Part shown: piece by piece, positions 35,401 to 42,321 of the stretch | Numbering within the stretch: position 1 is the stretch's first letter | How the letters are laid out: the number at the start of each line of letters is the position of its first letter | NCBI GenBank assembly: GCA_020634315.1 | Contig: JACKBV010000027.1 | Location: 1-61,584 of the forward strand | Direction: 5' to 3' | Source of the DNA: Ardenticatenaceae bacterium | GTDB lineage: Bacteria; Chloroflexota; Anaerolineae; Promineifilales; Promineifilaceae | Length of the DNA: 61,584 nucleotides | Made by a program: the position numbers and the translations under genes | The notes under the pieces: model-generated | Seen by the model: only the letters and a program-made list of their open reading frames with translations | Databases searched by the model: none | What the model was told of the DNA's origin: nothing

Positions 35401-37691
35401 ACGCACCGGCATTGACGGCCGAATTCATGCTCTGCGCCTTGTCGCTACGCGAAGTGTCGTTGGTGTTGACGTTGGGCGATGCGGCCATACCTTTGGGCAA
35501 CAGCGGCCTCTTCCTGAACAAAGTAGGCGGCTACATCAGCATCACGCCAGAAGCGACAACCATCACCCTGGAAATTGGGATGCAAGGCATGGCGCCTTCG
35601 GCCGCTGCCTCGAACCTGTTCATCAACGGCTGGTTGATGATTGACACACGCGGCCTGATTGACATTCACGCCAACGCCCGCGCCCGCGTGATCGGCACAT
35701 TGGGATATGGCGCAACCGGCCATCTATGGGTGGGCTGGGGGCCGCTGGACATCGGCTTTGAGGTGCGCGGCTGTCTGCCACATCAAGGCAATTCGTTCCT
35801 GCCCAAACCCGATTTCCAGGAGCCGGGCAGCAATACGGATAAATCAGACTTGTGCAGCGGCAACGAACTGCTCTTTGGCATGATTCGCGCCCACTTGTGG
35901 CAAGGTGCTGGCTGGCAGGATCGGTATGCACACCTGCTGGACAGCCCGCCCGATGCGACTCATTTTGCCGGCCGTTTCGCCGCCGACGTGACGATAGCGG
36001 AAGGGCTGATAGCTGACTTTGGCCTGTTCCAACTGCCGCCGGTGGACATTAAGGCGCGTGAAGTTGACCTGGCTGTCGGTGAATTTTGCACCAATGGCCC
36101 CTGCACGGAATATGAATGGGGCGTGATGGGGGCGTATGGCATGTTGGGCTTCCAGGTCGGCATTTACTATGACTTTGGCACAGACCTGCACTTTATCCTG
36201 GGCAGCAGCGATTACTGCCTGATCGATGAGATTGGCGCGGATGGCAACTGCACGGTGGATGCCTTACAAGGTGCGCAGCGTGCGCCCAATGCGCCCAACG
36301 AGCAGTTCCGCGTGCCGGTGGCTGAGGATGCGGACAGCGCACTCTTTGGCCTGGCCTGGGATGGCGGCGCACCGACCTTTACCTTGATTGAACCGGCTCC
36401 CGGCAACCGGGTGATTGACGCCACTTCTGTTTTTGCGGATGTGACGGTGACGATCAGCCCGACGACGAGCAGTGAGCAGGTGATTCTGGCGATTGATGAC
36501 CCGCTGCCGGGGAATTGGATTGTGCAGGTGGACGACCTGGTTGGGGTCAATGATTATGACTTTGTCTTCTTTGCCAACAAAGCGCCTGAGGTGAATTTCT
36601 CGGTGGCGGGGCCGATGCCGGTGACGGATGATGAAGCGACGATTAGCTGGGAAACGGCCGTTGACAATCCGGAGCAGTATACGGTGAGCTTTTACTGGGA
36701 GACGCGGCAAGACGGCCGTTTCTACGGCGGCCCGATTGTGGAACGACTGCCATTGAGCGCGGTTGGCTCGTATGTGTGGAACCTGGATGCGCTGCCCGGT
36801 GTGGGCGCTGGCAGCCCGATCTTTGTCTATGGGCAGCTTGAGAATGGGATTGCCAGGGTAATCAGCGAGTGCGGCGATGTGCCTTACAGCGCTGACCCGG
36901 AAGCGGCCTGCACAACGATGACACATCCTGACCTGGGGCTGGCGGGCGACCGTATCCAGGTAGGCAGCATTATCTATGAAGATGTTGCGGCCCCGGCGGC
37001 ACCGCTGCTGACGAATGTACGCGCCGAAGGAGAGACCAGCGTGATGGTGCGTTGGGAACCAAACGGTGAACGCGATCTGGCAGGATACCTGGTGACGTGT
37101 GAGCAGCCAGGTGTGACCCGGCTGGCGCGGCAGATGCCCCATTATCCGGGTGGTTCGACGCTGCACGAAGCGGTGCAGGTGAATGGGCTGAATGCCGGGG
37201 TAGAGGCGCTCTGTGCGGTGCAGGCGTATGATGCGACTGGGAATTTGAGTGCGGCGTCGGCGGGGGATACGGCCGTGCCGACAGGTGAGGTACCGCTGCC
37301 ACCAACTGAGCCGACCTCTGTTGGCGGATTGGCCTCAGGTATCGACAGCCTCACCATTTCCTGGGATGGCGGCGATGATCCCGATGGATTCCTGGTGTTC
37401 TATGAAGTGGTCGCTACATTCCCCGGTACACAGGCCACCTCTGCTGGGAATGGGCCGGAAGGCGTGCTGTCTGGCCCCAACGGCGGCTTCTGGGCAGCCG
37501 AAGGCGCGTCGCCGTTGGATGTGGGCGATGTGGACAGTTTCACCCTATCGGGGCTGCCGCAAGGGGCGACGTACCGGCTGTGGGTGAAGGCGTATGACGC
37601 CGAAGGGCGTACCAGCGCGGCCAGTGAAGCGGTGACGGTGCGTGTTGGCGGTGGTGGAAATGTGTATCTGCCGGTGATTATACGGCCGTAG
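32442..37691 (+). CDS. Giant secreted multidomain protein with DNRLRE-like and fibronectin-III domains
   Basis: 1749 residues from GTG 32442 (GAGGA about 12 nt upstream). A signal peptide (LFLLLLALGLFLASSL) is followed by a DNRLRE-like beta-sandwich (about 100-300, RRAYVQFPLAGLP ... ADIVDASFYAAPDG), long unassigned beta-rich stretches, and two fibronectin type III domains near the end (APLLTNVRAEGETSVMVRWEPN; DSLTISWDGGDDPDGFLVFYE). It finishes NVYLPVIIRP, a short hydrophobic tail common at the ends of exported Chloroflexota proteins. No catalytic motif is seen. Probably a surface or matrix protein. The frame is intact throughout. Confidence 0.78.
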   Translation: MKDSFNKTITTNRASLRLFLLLLALGLFLASSLGRSPLPPLPGTSGLATVLAQPEITALRTENSRHYDLGNGRYAAVIQPLAPAGGTTAAWGAVQEQVQGSVALVEGQPETDKPAFAQACVGNFVDGDGVRSLRRAYVQFPLAGLPANVTSADIVDASFYAAPDGTLAVSDNTPEPFFEENGFTEMAVTVHPVQDDSWIAAVQSASTLTDWPTMGTAVAPLVGDDGYLWKDDDATNWIATGWDVTNAVQDWYDTPTDNFGLALRMADSEVFADYTVPDSGLPATFMCFPSPSTYDYATYPDGSPLGAYFTSGPGMALVVEYTIRTLAADDYLETAVPNTAPADAYVNQAHHYNLLPDNTQWQLLATRGNPSTGFPLANVPVELYEYNFGTGVSRVRADDGRMTPNYIAINPGAIAPAETVIAQVLPEVSPTDADHDDKEYRLQFLSALSAPPSMPIPPGSAITIPLVWPADNMLLGQELAFAADTTVEVRIDGLSQNNDVRIFAPTSDYESRDGAGALLLTYDGLVHEIEFSVNDDTAGNWLLAFTHVLADPVAPEVEVTVCANSDDVVRYPLDGTCIELRRPDPATFNEDNLKTAGNVRVYSPGGFSGNCALGCTTINTAPTGEAVMPLIGHVSNPNEWVALKGGTATVFNAINQHVDISDGTRLVLADFADPDAIVSLPVLRGAFTVDTAGMITAVSTPANTFLLVNSPMAPADDNGGVGDKNGWEYGINLQQGRMIADGPVERAVQPNPDGGEHTFTFDAAWSIAAQGGASLQGEIDLVQVAPLPILVGVLELSPPDGNGYALEFDDTAVNTALPQQIPPFRQIRFSGATLAQKADLGGARVAVQGVLLPPDMEPATADKIFCGESCLSLRGPDDSLAAPDYEFRMPDLIIQNQAGTLAYGEGQNVTILSNDHPLAASGFDGVSFSFEAFEGEISIRQGYCPGLRDPFDPKAEPPPEGPLTTIVEGRASMNIPGIGESNTDVSNAPALTAEFMLCALSLREVSLVLTLGDAAIPLGNSGLFLNKVGGYISITPEATTITLEIGMQGMAPSAAASNLFINGWLMIDTRGLIDIHANARARVIGTLGYGATGHLWVGWGPLDIGFEVRGCLPHQGNSFLPKPDFQEPGSNTDKSDLCSGNELLFGMIRAHLWQGAGWQDRYAHLLDSPPDATHFAGRFAADVTIAEGLIADFGLFQLPPVDIKAREVDLAVGEFCTNGPCTEYEWGVMGAYGMLGFQVGIYYDFGTDLHFILGSSDYCLIDEIGADGNCTVDALQGAQRAPNAPNEQFRVPVAEDADSALFGLAWDGGAPTFTLIEPAPGNRVIDATSVFADVTVTISPTTSSEQVILAIDDPLPGNWIVQVDDLVGVNDYDFVFFANKAPEVNFSVAGPMPVTDDEATISWETAVDNPEQYTVSFYWETRQDGRFYGGPIVERLPLSAVGSYVWNLDALPGVGAGSPIFVYGQLENGIARVISECGDVPYSADPEAACTTMTHPDLGLAGDRIQVGSIIYEDVAAPAAPLLTNVRAEGETSVMVRWEPNGERDLAGYLVTCEQPGVTRLARQMPHYPGGSTLHEAVQVNGLNAGVEALCAVQAYDATGNLSAASAGDTAVPTGEVPLPPTEPTSVGGLASGIDSLTISWDGGDDPDGFLVFYEVVATFPGTQATSAGNGPEGVLSGPNGGFWAAEGASPLDVGDVDSFTLSGLPQGATYRLWVKAYDAEGRTSAASEAVTVRVGGGGNVYLPVIIRP

Positions 37692-37729
37692 ACGGTGAGC
37701 GGTAAGCCGTAAACCGATGGGGGATTCTG

Positions 37730-37763
37730 ACAACCTGGCAGTAAATGCCAGGTTGTTTTTTTT
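37730..37763 (+). terminator. Intrinsic terminator of the giant secreted-protein gene
   Basis: ACAACCTGGCA and TGCCAGGTTGT form a perfect 11-bp stem with a 5-nt loop and a run of eight T. Confidence 0.92.
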
Positions 37764-37881
37764 GAGTTGTCAGTGATTTTGTGAAGAGAGTGGGGTGGGA
37801 AACGGCCGTATCTCCCGCACCTCCCTCCGACGCATGACTGTTCGCATCGGATACGGCCGTTACATGACAAAAGTTCCTAAC

Positions 37882-38244
37882 CTAAATAAAACGCCTCGCT
37901 AAATGGCTTAATTGCAAAAAACTAATCGGCTTCAATAACACCAAATCAACTTCCGCTTGCAGTTCATCCGCCAATCCCGCATCGGCCGTAGCCAGGATCA
38001 CCCGCGACTTTACCAAGCGCCGATCACTACGAATCTGGCTTAAAAGAACCATCCCTTCCACCTCAGGGATATGCAAATCCAAAATAATCGTCCTCGGCAC
38101 AACTTCACCCAGGCGTTTTTGCGCAGTCAGTCCGTCCATAATAGATTCAGTGTGGTAACCAGCCCGCTCCAGCGCCGTCGTAAAAACCAAATTTTGGTCT
38201 ATATCATCCTCAATAATCAATGCAAGTGGTTTTGTCTCCAACAA
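37882..38244 (-). CDS. Single-domain response regulator
   Basis: 120 residues, only a receiver domain: acidic pair IIEDDIDQN, phospho-Asp in TIILDLHIPEVEG, Thr in ILATADAG, Lys in LLKPISF. With no output domain it probably passes phosphate on or acts by protein contact. It lies nine bp after the histidine kinase of the same operon and is the last gene of a four-gene cassette. Confidence 0.9.
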   Translation of the reverse strand: MLETKPLALIIEDDIDQNLVFTTALERAGYHTESIMDGLTAQKRLGEVVPRTIILDLHIPEVEGMVLLSQIRSDRRLVKSRVILATADAGLADELQAEVDLVLLKPISFLQLSHLARRFI

Positions 38245-38253
38245 ACACCTCCG

Positions 38254-39468
38254 TCAATCCGGCAATTGCAGCGGCAAACGCACAGTAAACACAGTCCCTT
38301 GCCCCAACTTACTCTTTACCGCAACCGTTCCATTCATCGCTTCTACTAACTGCTGCACAATAGCCAGTCCTAGCCCCACCCCGCCATACTTTCGGCTCGA
38401 CGTTTCATCAATTTGGCGAAAAGGTTCAAAAACATAAGCCAGTTGCTCCGCATCAATGCCAATCCCCGTATCCTTAACAACTATTTCCCAATGGGTGGCA
38501 TCAGCCAGGGAAGCATGAAGCGTAATGCTGCCCGTTTCAGTAAATTTAATGGCATTGACCGCCAAATTCGTCACAATTTGCTCAATTCTGCTTCTGTCAC
38601 CAATGAGAACGGGCGGCAAATCAGAGCCAATTTTCACATATACAGACAACCCCTTCTGCAAAGCCATTGGCAAGTAATTTGCATGAACAGTTTCAATCAA
38701 CGTCTTCGGAGAAAATTCCTCTGCCTTCAAGCGCAACTTGCCCGACTCAATTTGAGATTGATCTAACAACTCCGTGAAAATTTCTTTTAACACAACCGCC
38801 TTATGAATAATGCGTTGCGTAATCTCTCTTTGCTCCGGCGTCAGCGTCCCGTAAACGCCTTCCTGCAACATCTCGGTCATGCCCATCATCGCCCCCAGTG
38901 GGGTGCGCAGCTCATGGCCGATTCGGGCAATAAACCGTGTCTTAAACTCACTCGCCTCCGTTGCTTGCTTGGCAATGGCTTCAATTTCTTCGATCTCCAC
39001 CATATAACGGCCGATTGCTTTTTTCAACGCACTACGAATGAGTTCTTGCTCTTTCACAACGGTCTGTTCCTGGGCTTGCATATAGCCCTGAACAACCGCT
39101 TCCTGATACGCATCAATCACTTTCAACGCCGAAGCAATGTGCTGGGTTTCCAGATGGGCGACACAAAACTGGCGTGTCACCTGTCCCATACGCAATATAG
39201 CCAGTTCACTCAACCCCATTTGTTGCAATTTTTCGCCGCGATCCGTGACCGAACAGGTGGCCGCCTGGCTAAAAAATGCCTCAAGGGCATCGATCTCATT
39301 CGAGGCGATGCCCTTGAGCATATTAGGACGAATAGCAGTACGTCTGTTAAACAGCGTTTCGCGCAAAACTTGCTGGTAACTACTCAACAAATCTGCCCGG
39401 TTGGCTTTCATACAGTGCGTTAAAGCCTCTTGCCAGGTATCAGTTATTGTTGATTCTTGATTGCCCAT
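38254..39468 (-). CDS. Histidine kinase with N-terminal all-helical sensor domain
   Basis: 404 residues. The first about 150 form a helical domain (YQQVLRETLFNRRTAIRPNMLKGIA, RMGQVTRQFCVAHL) also found as a separate protein in the next gene upstream. A coiled linker leads to HisKA (ARIGHELRTPLGAMMGMTEML) and HATPase (NLAVNAIKFTETGSI, VKDTGIGIDAEQ, YGGVGLGLAIVQQLV). No membrane segments. The domain recalls the RsbRD-like N-terminal helical sensors, but this match is weak. Phosphate should go to the downstream receiver protein. Intact. Confidence 0.87.
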   Translation of the reverse strand: MGNQESTITDTWQEALTHCMKANRADLLSSYQQVLRETLFNRRTAIRPNMLKGIASNEIDALEAFFSQAATCSVTDRGEKLQQMGLSELAILRMGQVTRQFCVAHLETQHIASALKVIDAYQEAVVQGYMQAQEQTVVKEQELIRSALKKAIGRYMVEIEEIEAIAKQATEASEFKTRFIARIGHELRTPLGAMMGMTEMLQEGVYGTLTPEQREITQRIIHKAVVLKEIFTELLDQSQIESGKLRLKAEEFSPKTLIETVHANYLPMALQKGLSVYVKIGSDLPPVLIGDRSRIEQIVTNLAVNAIKFTETGSITLHASLADATHWEIVVKDTGIGIDAEQLAYVFEPFRQIDETSSRKYGGVGLGLAIVQQLVEAMNGTVAVKSKLGQGTVFTVRLPLQLPD

Positions 39469-39476
39469 AAGACCAA

Positions 39477-39947
39477 TTACGATTTATCTCTGTTGATAAC
39501 ACGCTCAAAAGCTTGGCGAGTCCGTTCTTGTTCAATAAAAACAGCCTTTTCAAGGCTTTGGATAAAGCCCAAAACGACCCCTTCTTGGTAGGTGTCAATC
39601 ATTTCCATGGCTCCGGCAACATGCCCGTTGTTCAAATGGGTCACAAAAAACTGACGTGTCACCTGACCCATCCGTAACAATGGTTGTTCGCTTAAGCCTG
39701 TCTGGTGGAGCTGTGCGCCACGCTCTGAGGCATTCACTTGAGGTTGCTGCAAAAAGTTGCCAAGCGCGTTAACCTCATCGGTTGCAATGCCTCTTAACAT
39801 ACTGGGACGTATCGTCGTGCGTCGGCTAAACAAAGTCTCACGCAAGACTTGTTGGTAACGGGAAGCCAATTCGGTGCGATTGGCTTCCAAGAGTTGGGTT
39901 AAGTGCGTACGCAATTCATCATTGCTGGCAAGTTCCAGGTCGCTCAC
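39477..39947 (-). CDS. Free-standing copy of the helical sensor domain
   Basis: 156 residues, closely similar along its length to residues 15-165 of the histidine kinase encoded eight bp downstream: LLEANRTELASRYQQVLRETLF, RRTTIRPSMLRGIA, GLSEQPLLRMGQVTRQFFVTHL. It lacks any output domain. It may sense the same signal, form heterodimers with the kinase, or sequester its ligand. No heme or metal motif is certain, though a conserved His follows QVTRQF. I do not know a name for it. Confidence 0.75.
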   Translation of the reverse strand: MSDLELASNDELRTHLTQLLEANRTELASRYQQVLRETLFSRRTTIRPSMLRGIATDEVNALGNFLQQPQVNASERGAQLHQTGLSEQPLLRMGQVTRQFFVTHLNNGHVAGAMEMIDTYQEGVVLGFIQSLEKAVFIEQERTRQAFERVINRDKS

Positions 39948-39959
39948 AATTCCCGCCCC

Positions 39960-40757
39960 TTATTTGACCAAATAGGCACCATACCCGCCAGCCAACGGGC
40001 CAATCATGCGCAGATCTTCTGTATCAAGTTCTGACTCATCAAAGCCATGCCATTCTAACAAGGAAACAAAGTCTTGATCGACGCTCCAGGGTTGGAGTAA
40101 GTCGCGGAATTGTGCCAAAGAACGCTTGTGGAATTTCGCTCCCAGTCGTTCATAAATTTGGAAGGTTCGGTCAAGCGTTTCGTTTTGCGGCAGGTCAGCC
40201 CCTTGGGCATTAAATACGAGGCAGCTGCCGGGAGCAGCCCATTCATAGGTGTAACGGGCGATGCGGGCAATGGCCTCATCTGTCAAAAAGGCACTGACAC
40301 CCCATAGCACAAACCCGATTTTCTTCTTCTCGCCCAATATTTTTTGAACATCGGGGCGGCTAAGTAAAGCTTCGGGATTGGCAGCATCAGCCTCAAAGAA
40401 ATAGACGTTAGGTGTATCACCCAAAATATCGTAGGCATATTCGACAACAACCGGGTCATAATCAGAATAAATAACGGTTGTGCCTTCTGGGACTAATTGA
40501 TGAATGTGGTCATTGGTAGGTAAGCCTGAAGCAAAATCAACGATCACATCATAGCCACGTTTTTCGGTCAATTCCACAGCGATGTCTTGCAGTGCCCAAC
40601 GCTGGAGGCGGGCACCCTTGGGCGCAAACGGCATGAGTTTGATTACCTGTTCCGCCGCCTGACGATCGACTTCAAAATTATGGTTGCCCCCCAGGTAATA
40701 GTCGTACATACGGCCAGCGTTGGGTTTACTATCATCAATGATGCTTTCCTTAGACAT
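39960..40757 (-). CDS. SAM-dependent methyltransferase (PF04672/DUF574 type)
   Basis: 265 residues. The family opening SKPNAGRMYDYYLGGNHNFEVDRQAAEQV is clear, followed by a Rossmann core (VIVDFASGLPTNDHIHQLVP, VIYSDYDPVVVEYA) and FLTDEAIARIARY. These enzymes are common in actinomycetes and Chloroflexota; most have no known substrate. It is the first gene of the cassette, 12 bp ahead of the sensor protein, so methylation may be the output or input of the signal path. No regulator binding site was found in front. Confidence 0.87.
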   Translation of the reverse strand: MSKESIIDDSKPNAGRMYDYYLGGNHNFEVDRQAAEQVIKLMPFAPKGARLQRWALQDIAVELTEKRGYDVIVDFASGLPTNDHIHQLVPEGTTVIYSDYDPVVVEYAYDILGDTPNVYFFEADAANPEALLSRPDVQKILGEKKKIGFVLWGVSAFLTDEAIARIARYTYEWAAPGSCLVFNAQGADLPQNETLDRTFQIYERLGAKFHKRSLAQFRDLLQPWSVDQDFVSLLEWHGFDESELDTEDLRMIGPLAGGYGAYLVK

Positions 40758-40988
40758 AATCTCTCCTTTTTATTAATTGTCGAGGTTTTGCAATTTTGTC
40801 AGATTGTATGCAAATAAGTGCTTTGAATTCATGGTGGGCGTGTTGTTTACGGGGGTGGATCGTGAAGTAAAGCTGCAAAATATATCTGAATTTATCGAGC
40901 AGAAGTTTAGTCTAACCAGACAAAAAATGCTAACAAGAGCTTTGCATTTTTGCTTTGTTTTTTCAATAGGAGAAACGGCCGTTTCCCA

Positions 40989-41861
40989 TCATCCGGCAAA
41001 GCGCGCGGTGGCAAATCCCTGGTATGGCGTCTGCGCAACAAACAAACTGCCGGCCAACGGTTCGGCAGCCTTTTGCTCATCGCTCATCTCTTGAGAAGCC
41101 GTCGTGATGTAGAGCCTGTCCAGATTTGGGCCGCCAAAGGTGCAGGCTGTTACTTTACTTACTGGCAAAGGAATCGTCGCCAACACGTTCCCCGTTTCCG
41201 GGTCCCAACGGCGCACACAGCCCCCGTCGTAATGGGCAATCCACAGTTTGCCATCGCGATCAATGGTCATGCCATCCGGGTAGCCCATCGTGGCGGGAAT
41301 GGTCAGGGCGACACGGCCGTTTCCAATCTCTCCCGTCTCGGCCGTAAAATCAAACGCCGTCACTGTTCTCGTAGGCGTGTCGATGTAATACAGCGTGCGC
41401 TGATCCTGGCTCCAGGCCATGCCATTGGAAATCGTTACACCGCTAAGCATGGTATGCACCGACAAATCTGCATCGAGTCGGTACAACGCCCCTGCCCCGT
41501 CTTCCATCGTCAACGCCATTGTGCCTGCCCAGAAACGGCCGTTTCCGTCGCAATAACCATCATTAAAACGATTGCCCGGCAGGTGCGCTTCTGGGTTCGC
41601 AATCGGTGTCAGCGTGCCGCTGTCCACATCAAAGAAGGCAAAGCCATCTTTAACCCCTAACACCAACCCGCCAGACTGCCGCAAAACGGCCGTGCCCACC
41701 ATCTGCCCCACAGCCCAGGTGCGATTTTCCTGGCTGACAGGGTCAAAACGGTGCAGCTCGCCGGATAGAATATCGACCCAATACAGGCAATTGCTTTCTT
41801 CATCCCACAAAGGACCTTCGCCTAATTGAGCATGTGTGGAAAAACATAGTTCGGCTTTCAT
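40989..41861 (-). CDS. SMP-30/gluconolactonase-family lactonase
   Basis: 290 residues forming a six-bladed beta-propeller. Metal-site motifs are LGEGPLWDEESNCLYWVDI (Glu), NRFNDGYCDGNGRFWAGTM (Asn/Asp), and SNGMAWSQDQRTLYYIDT, then PDGMTIDRDGKLWIAHYDGG (Asp). SMP-30 enzymes hydrolyse sugar lactones with a divalent ion. No signal peptide. The gene is monocistronic. A strong hairpin with a T-tract lies about 20 nt upstream of its ATG on the minus strand, which may attenuate it. Confidence 0.9.
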   Translation of the reverse strand: MKAELCFSTHAQLGEGPLWDEESNCLYWVDILSGELHRFDPVSQENRTWAVGQMVGTAVLRQSGGLVLGVKDGFAFFDVDSGTLTPIANPEAHLPGNRFNDGYCDGNGRFWAGTMALTMEDGAGALYRLDADLSVHTMLSGVTISNGMAWSQDQRTLYYIDTPTRTVTAFDFTAETGEIGNGRVALTIPATMGYPDGMTIDRDGKLWIAHYDGGCVRRWDPETGNVLATIPLPVSKVTACTFGGPNLDRLYITTASQEMSDEQKAAEPLAGSLFVAQTPYQGFATARFAG

Positions 41862-41880
41862 GCGACATTTCTACCACATA

Positions 41881-41926
41881 AAAGAAAGAAACCCACCCTG
41901 TTACCAGGATGGGTTTCTTTCTTTTG
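41881..41926. terminator. Strong bidirectional terminator-like hairpin in the SMP-30 leader
   Basis: AAAGAAAGAAACCCA and TGGGTTTCTTTCTTT pair over 15 bp, with CCTG/CAGG continuing towards a short loop, and T-rich ends on both strands. It stands between divergent genes, right before the SMP-30 start, where no incoming transcript needs stopping. It could be a transcription attenuator. Confidence 0.75.
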
Positions 41927-41971
41927 CCTGCTACACCAGGAGGGGAGTATAGCAAGCTAACGGGTCATGCC

Positions 41972-42095
41972 AGTATAAGGAAGGGGGGTAGCATTTCCCT
42001 TAGCTTGTTGAGGTTGTGCCAGTCGCGTTTCTCTCGTGCCAGTTTGGGGGGAGGAGTTCTTCTTCCTTATACTTTTACCCCAACAAGCCTAGCTA
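41972..42095. other. Interleaved inverted repeats (possible pseudoknot or alternative structures)
   Basis: Arm A AGTATAAGGAAG (41972-41983) matches A' CTTCCTTATACT (42062-42073) perfectly. Arm B TAGCTTGTTGAGG (42001-42013) matches B' around CCAACAAGCCTAGCT (42080-42094) with one bulge. The order A-B-A'-B' is that of a pseudoknot, or of two exclusive hairpins. The rest of this gap (42096-42321) shows nothing definite apart from A/T-rich stretches. Confidence 0.5.
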
Positions 42096-42321
42096 TATCA
42101 TACAAAAAACTACTCTCCTTGTCTATATGCCCCGTAATTTTTTAAGGGAAAAACCCCCGGATTCTTCTCTAAATCGCTCCCTGGCGCTTTGTGTGCTGTA
42201 TAGGTATCCCTTTTTTACAAATTCCCCTGTCACTTCGCCCAAGCGTGTGACATAATATAGCGTAGCAAGCGCGGGTTGCTCGCTTGGTCGGCAATGTGAA
42301 GGCGCAGCAGCACTCATTTGA

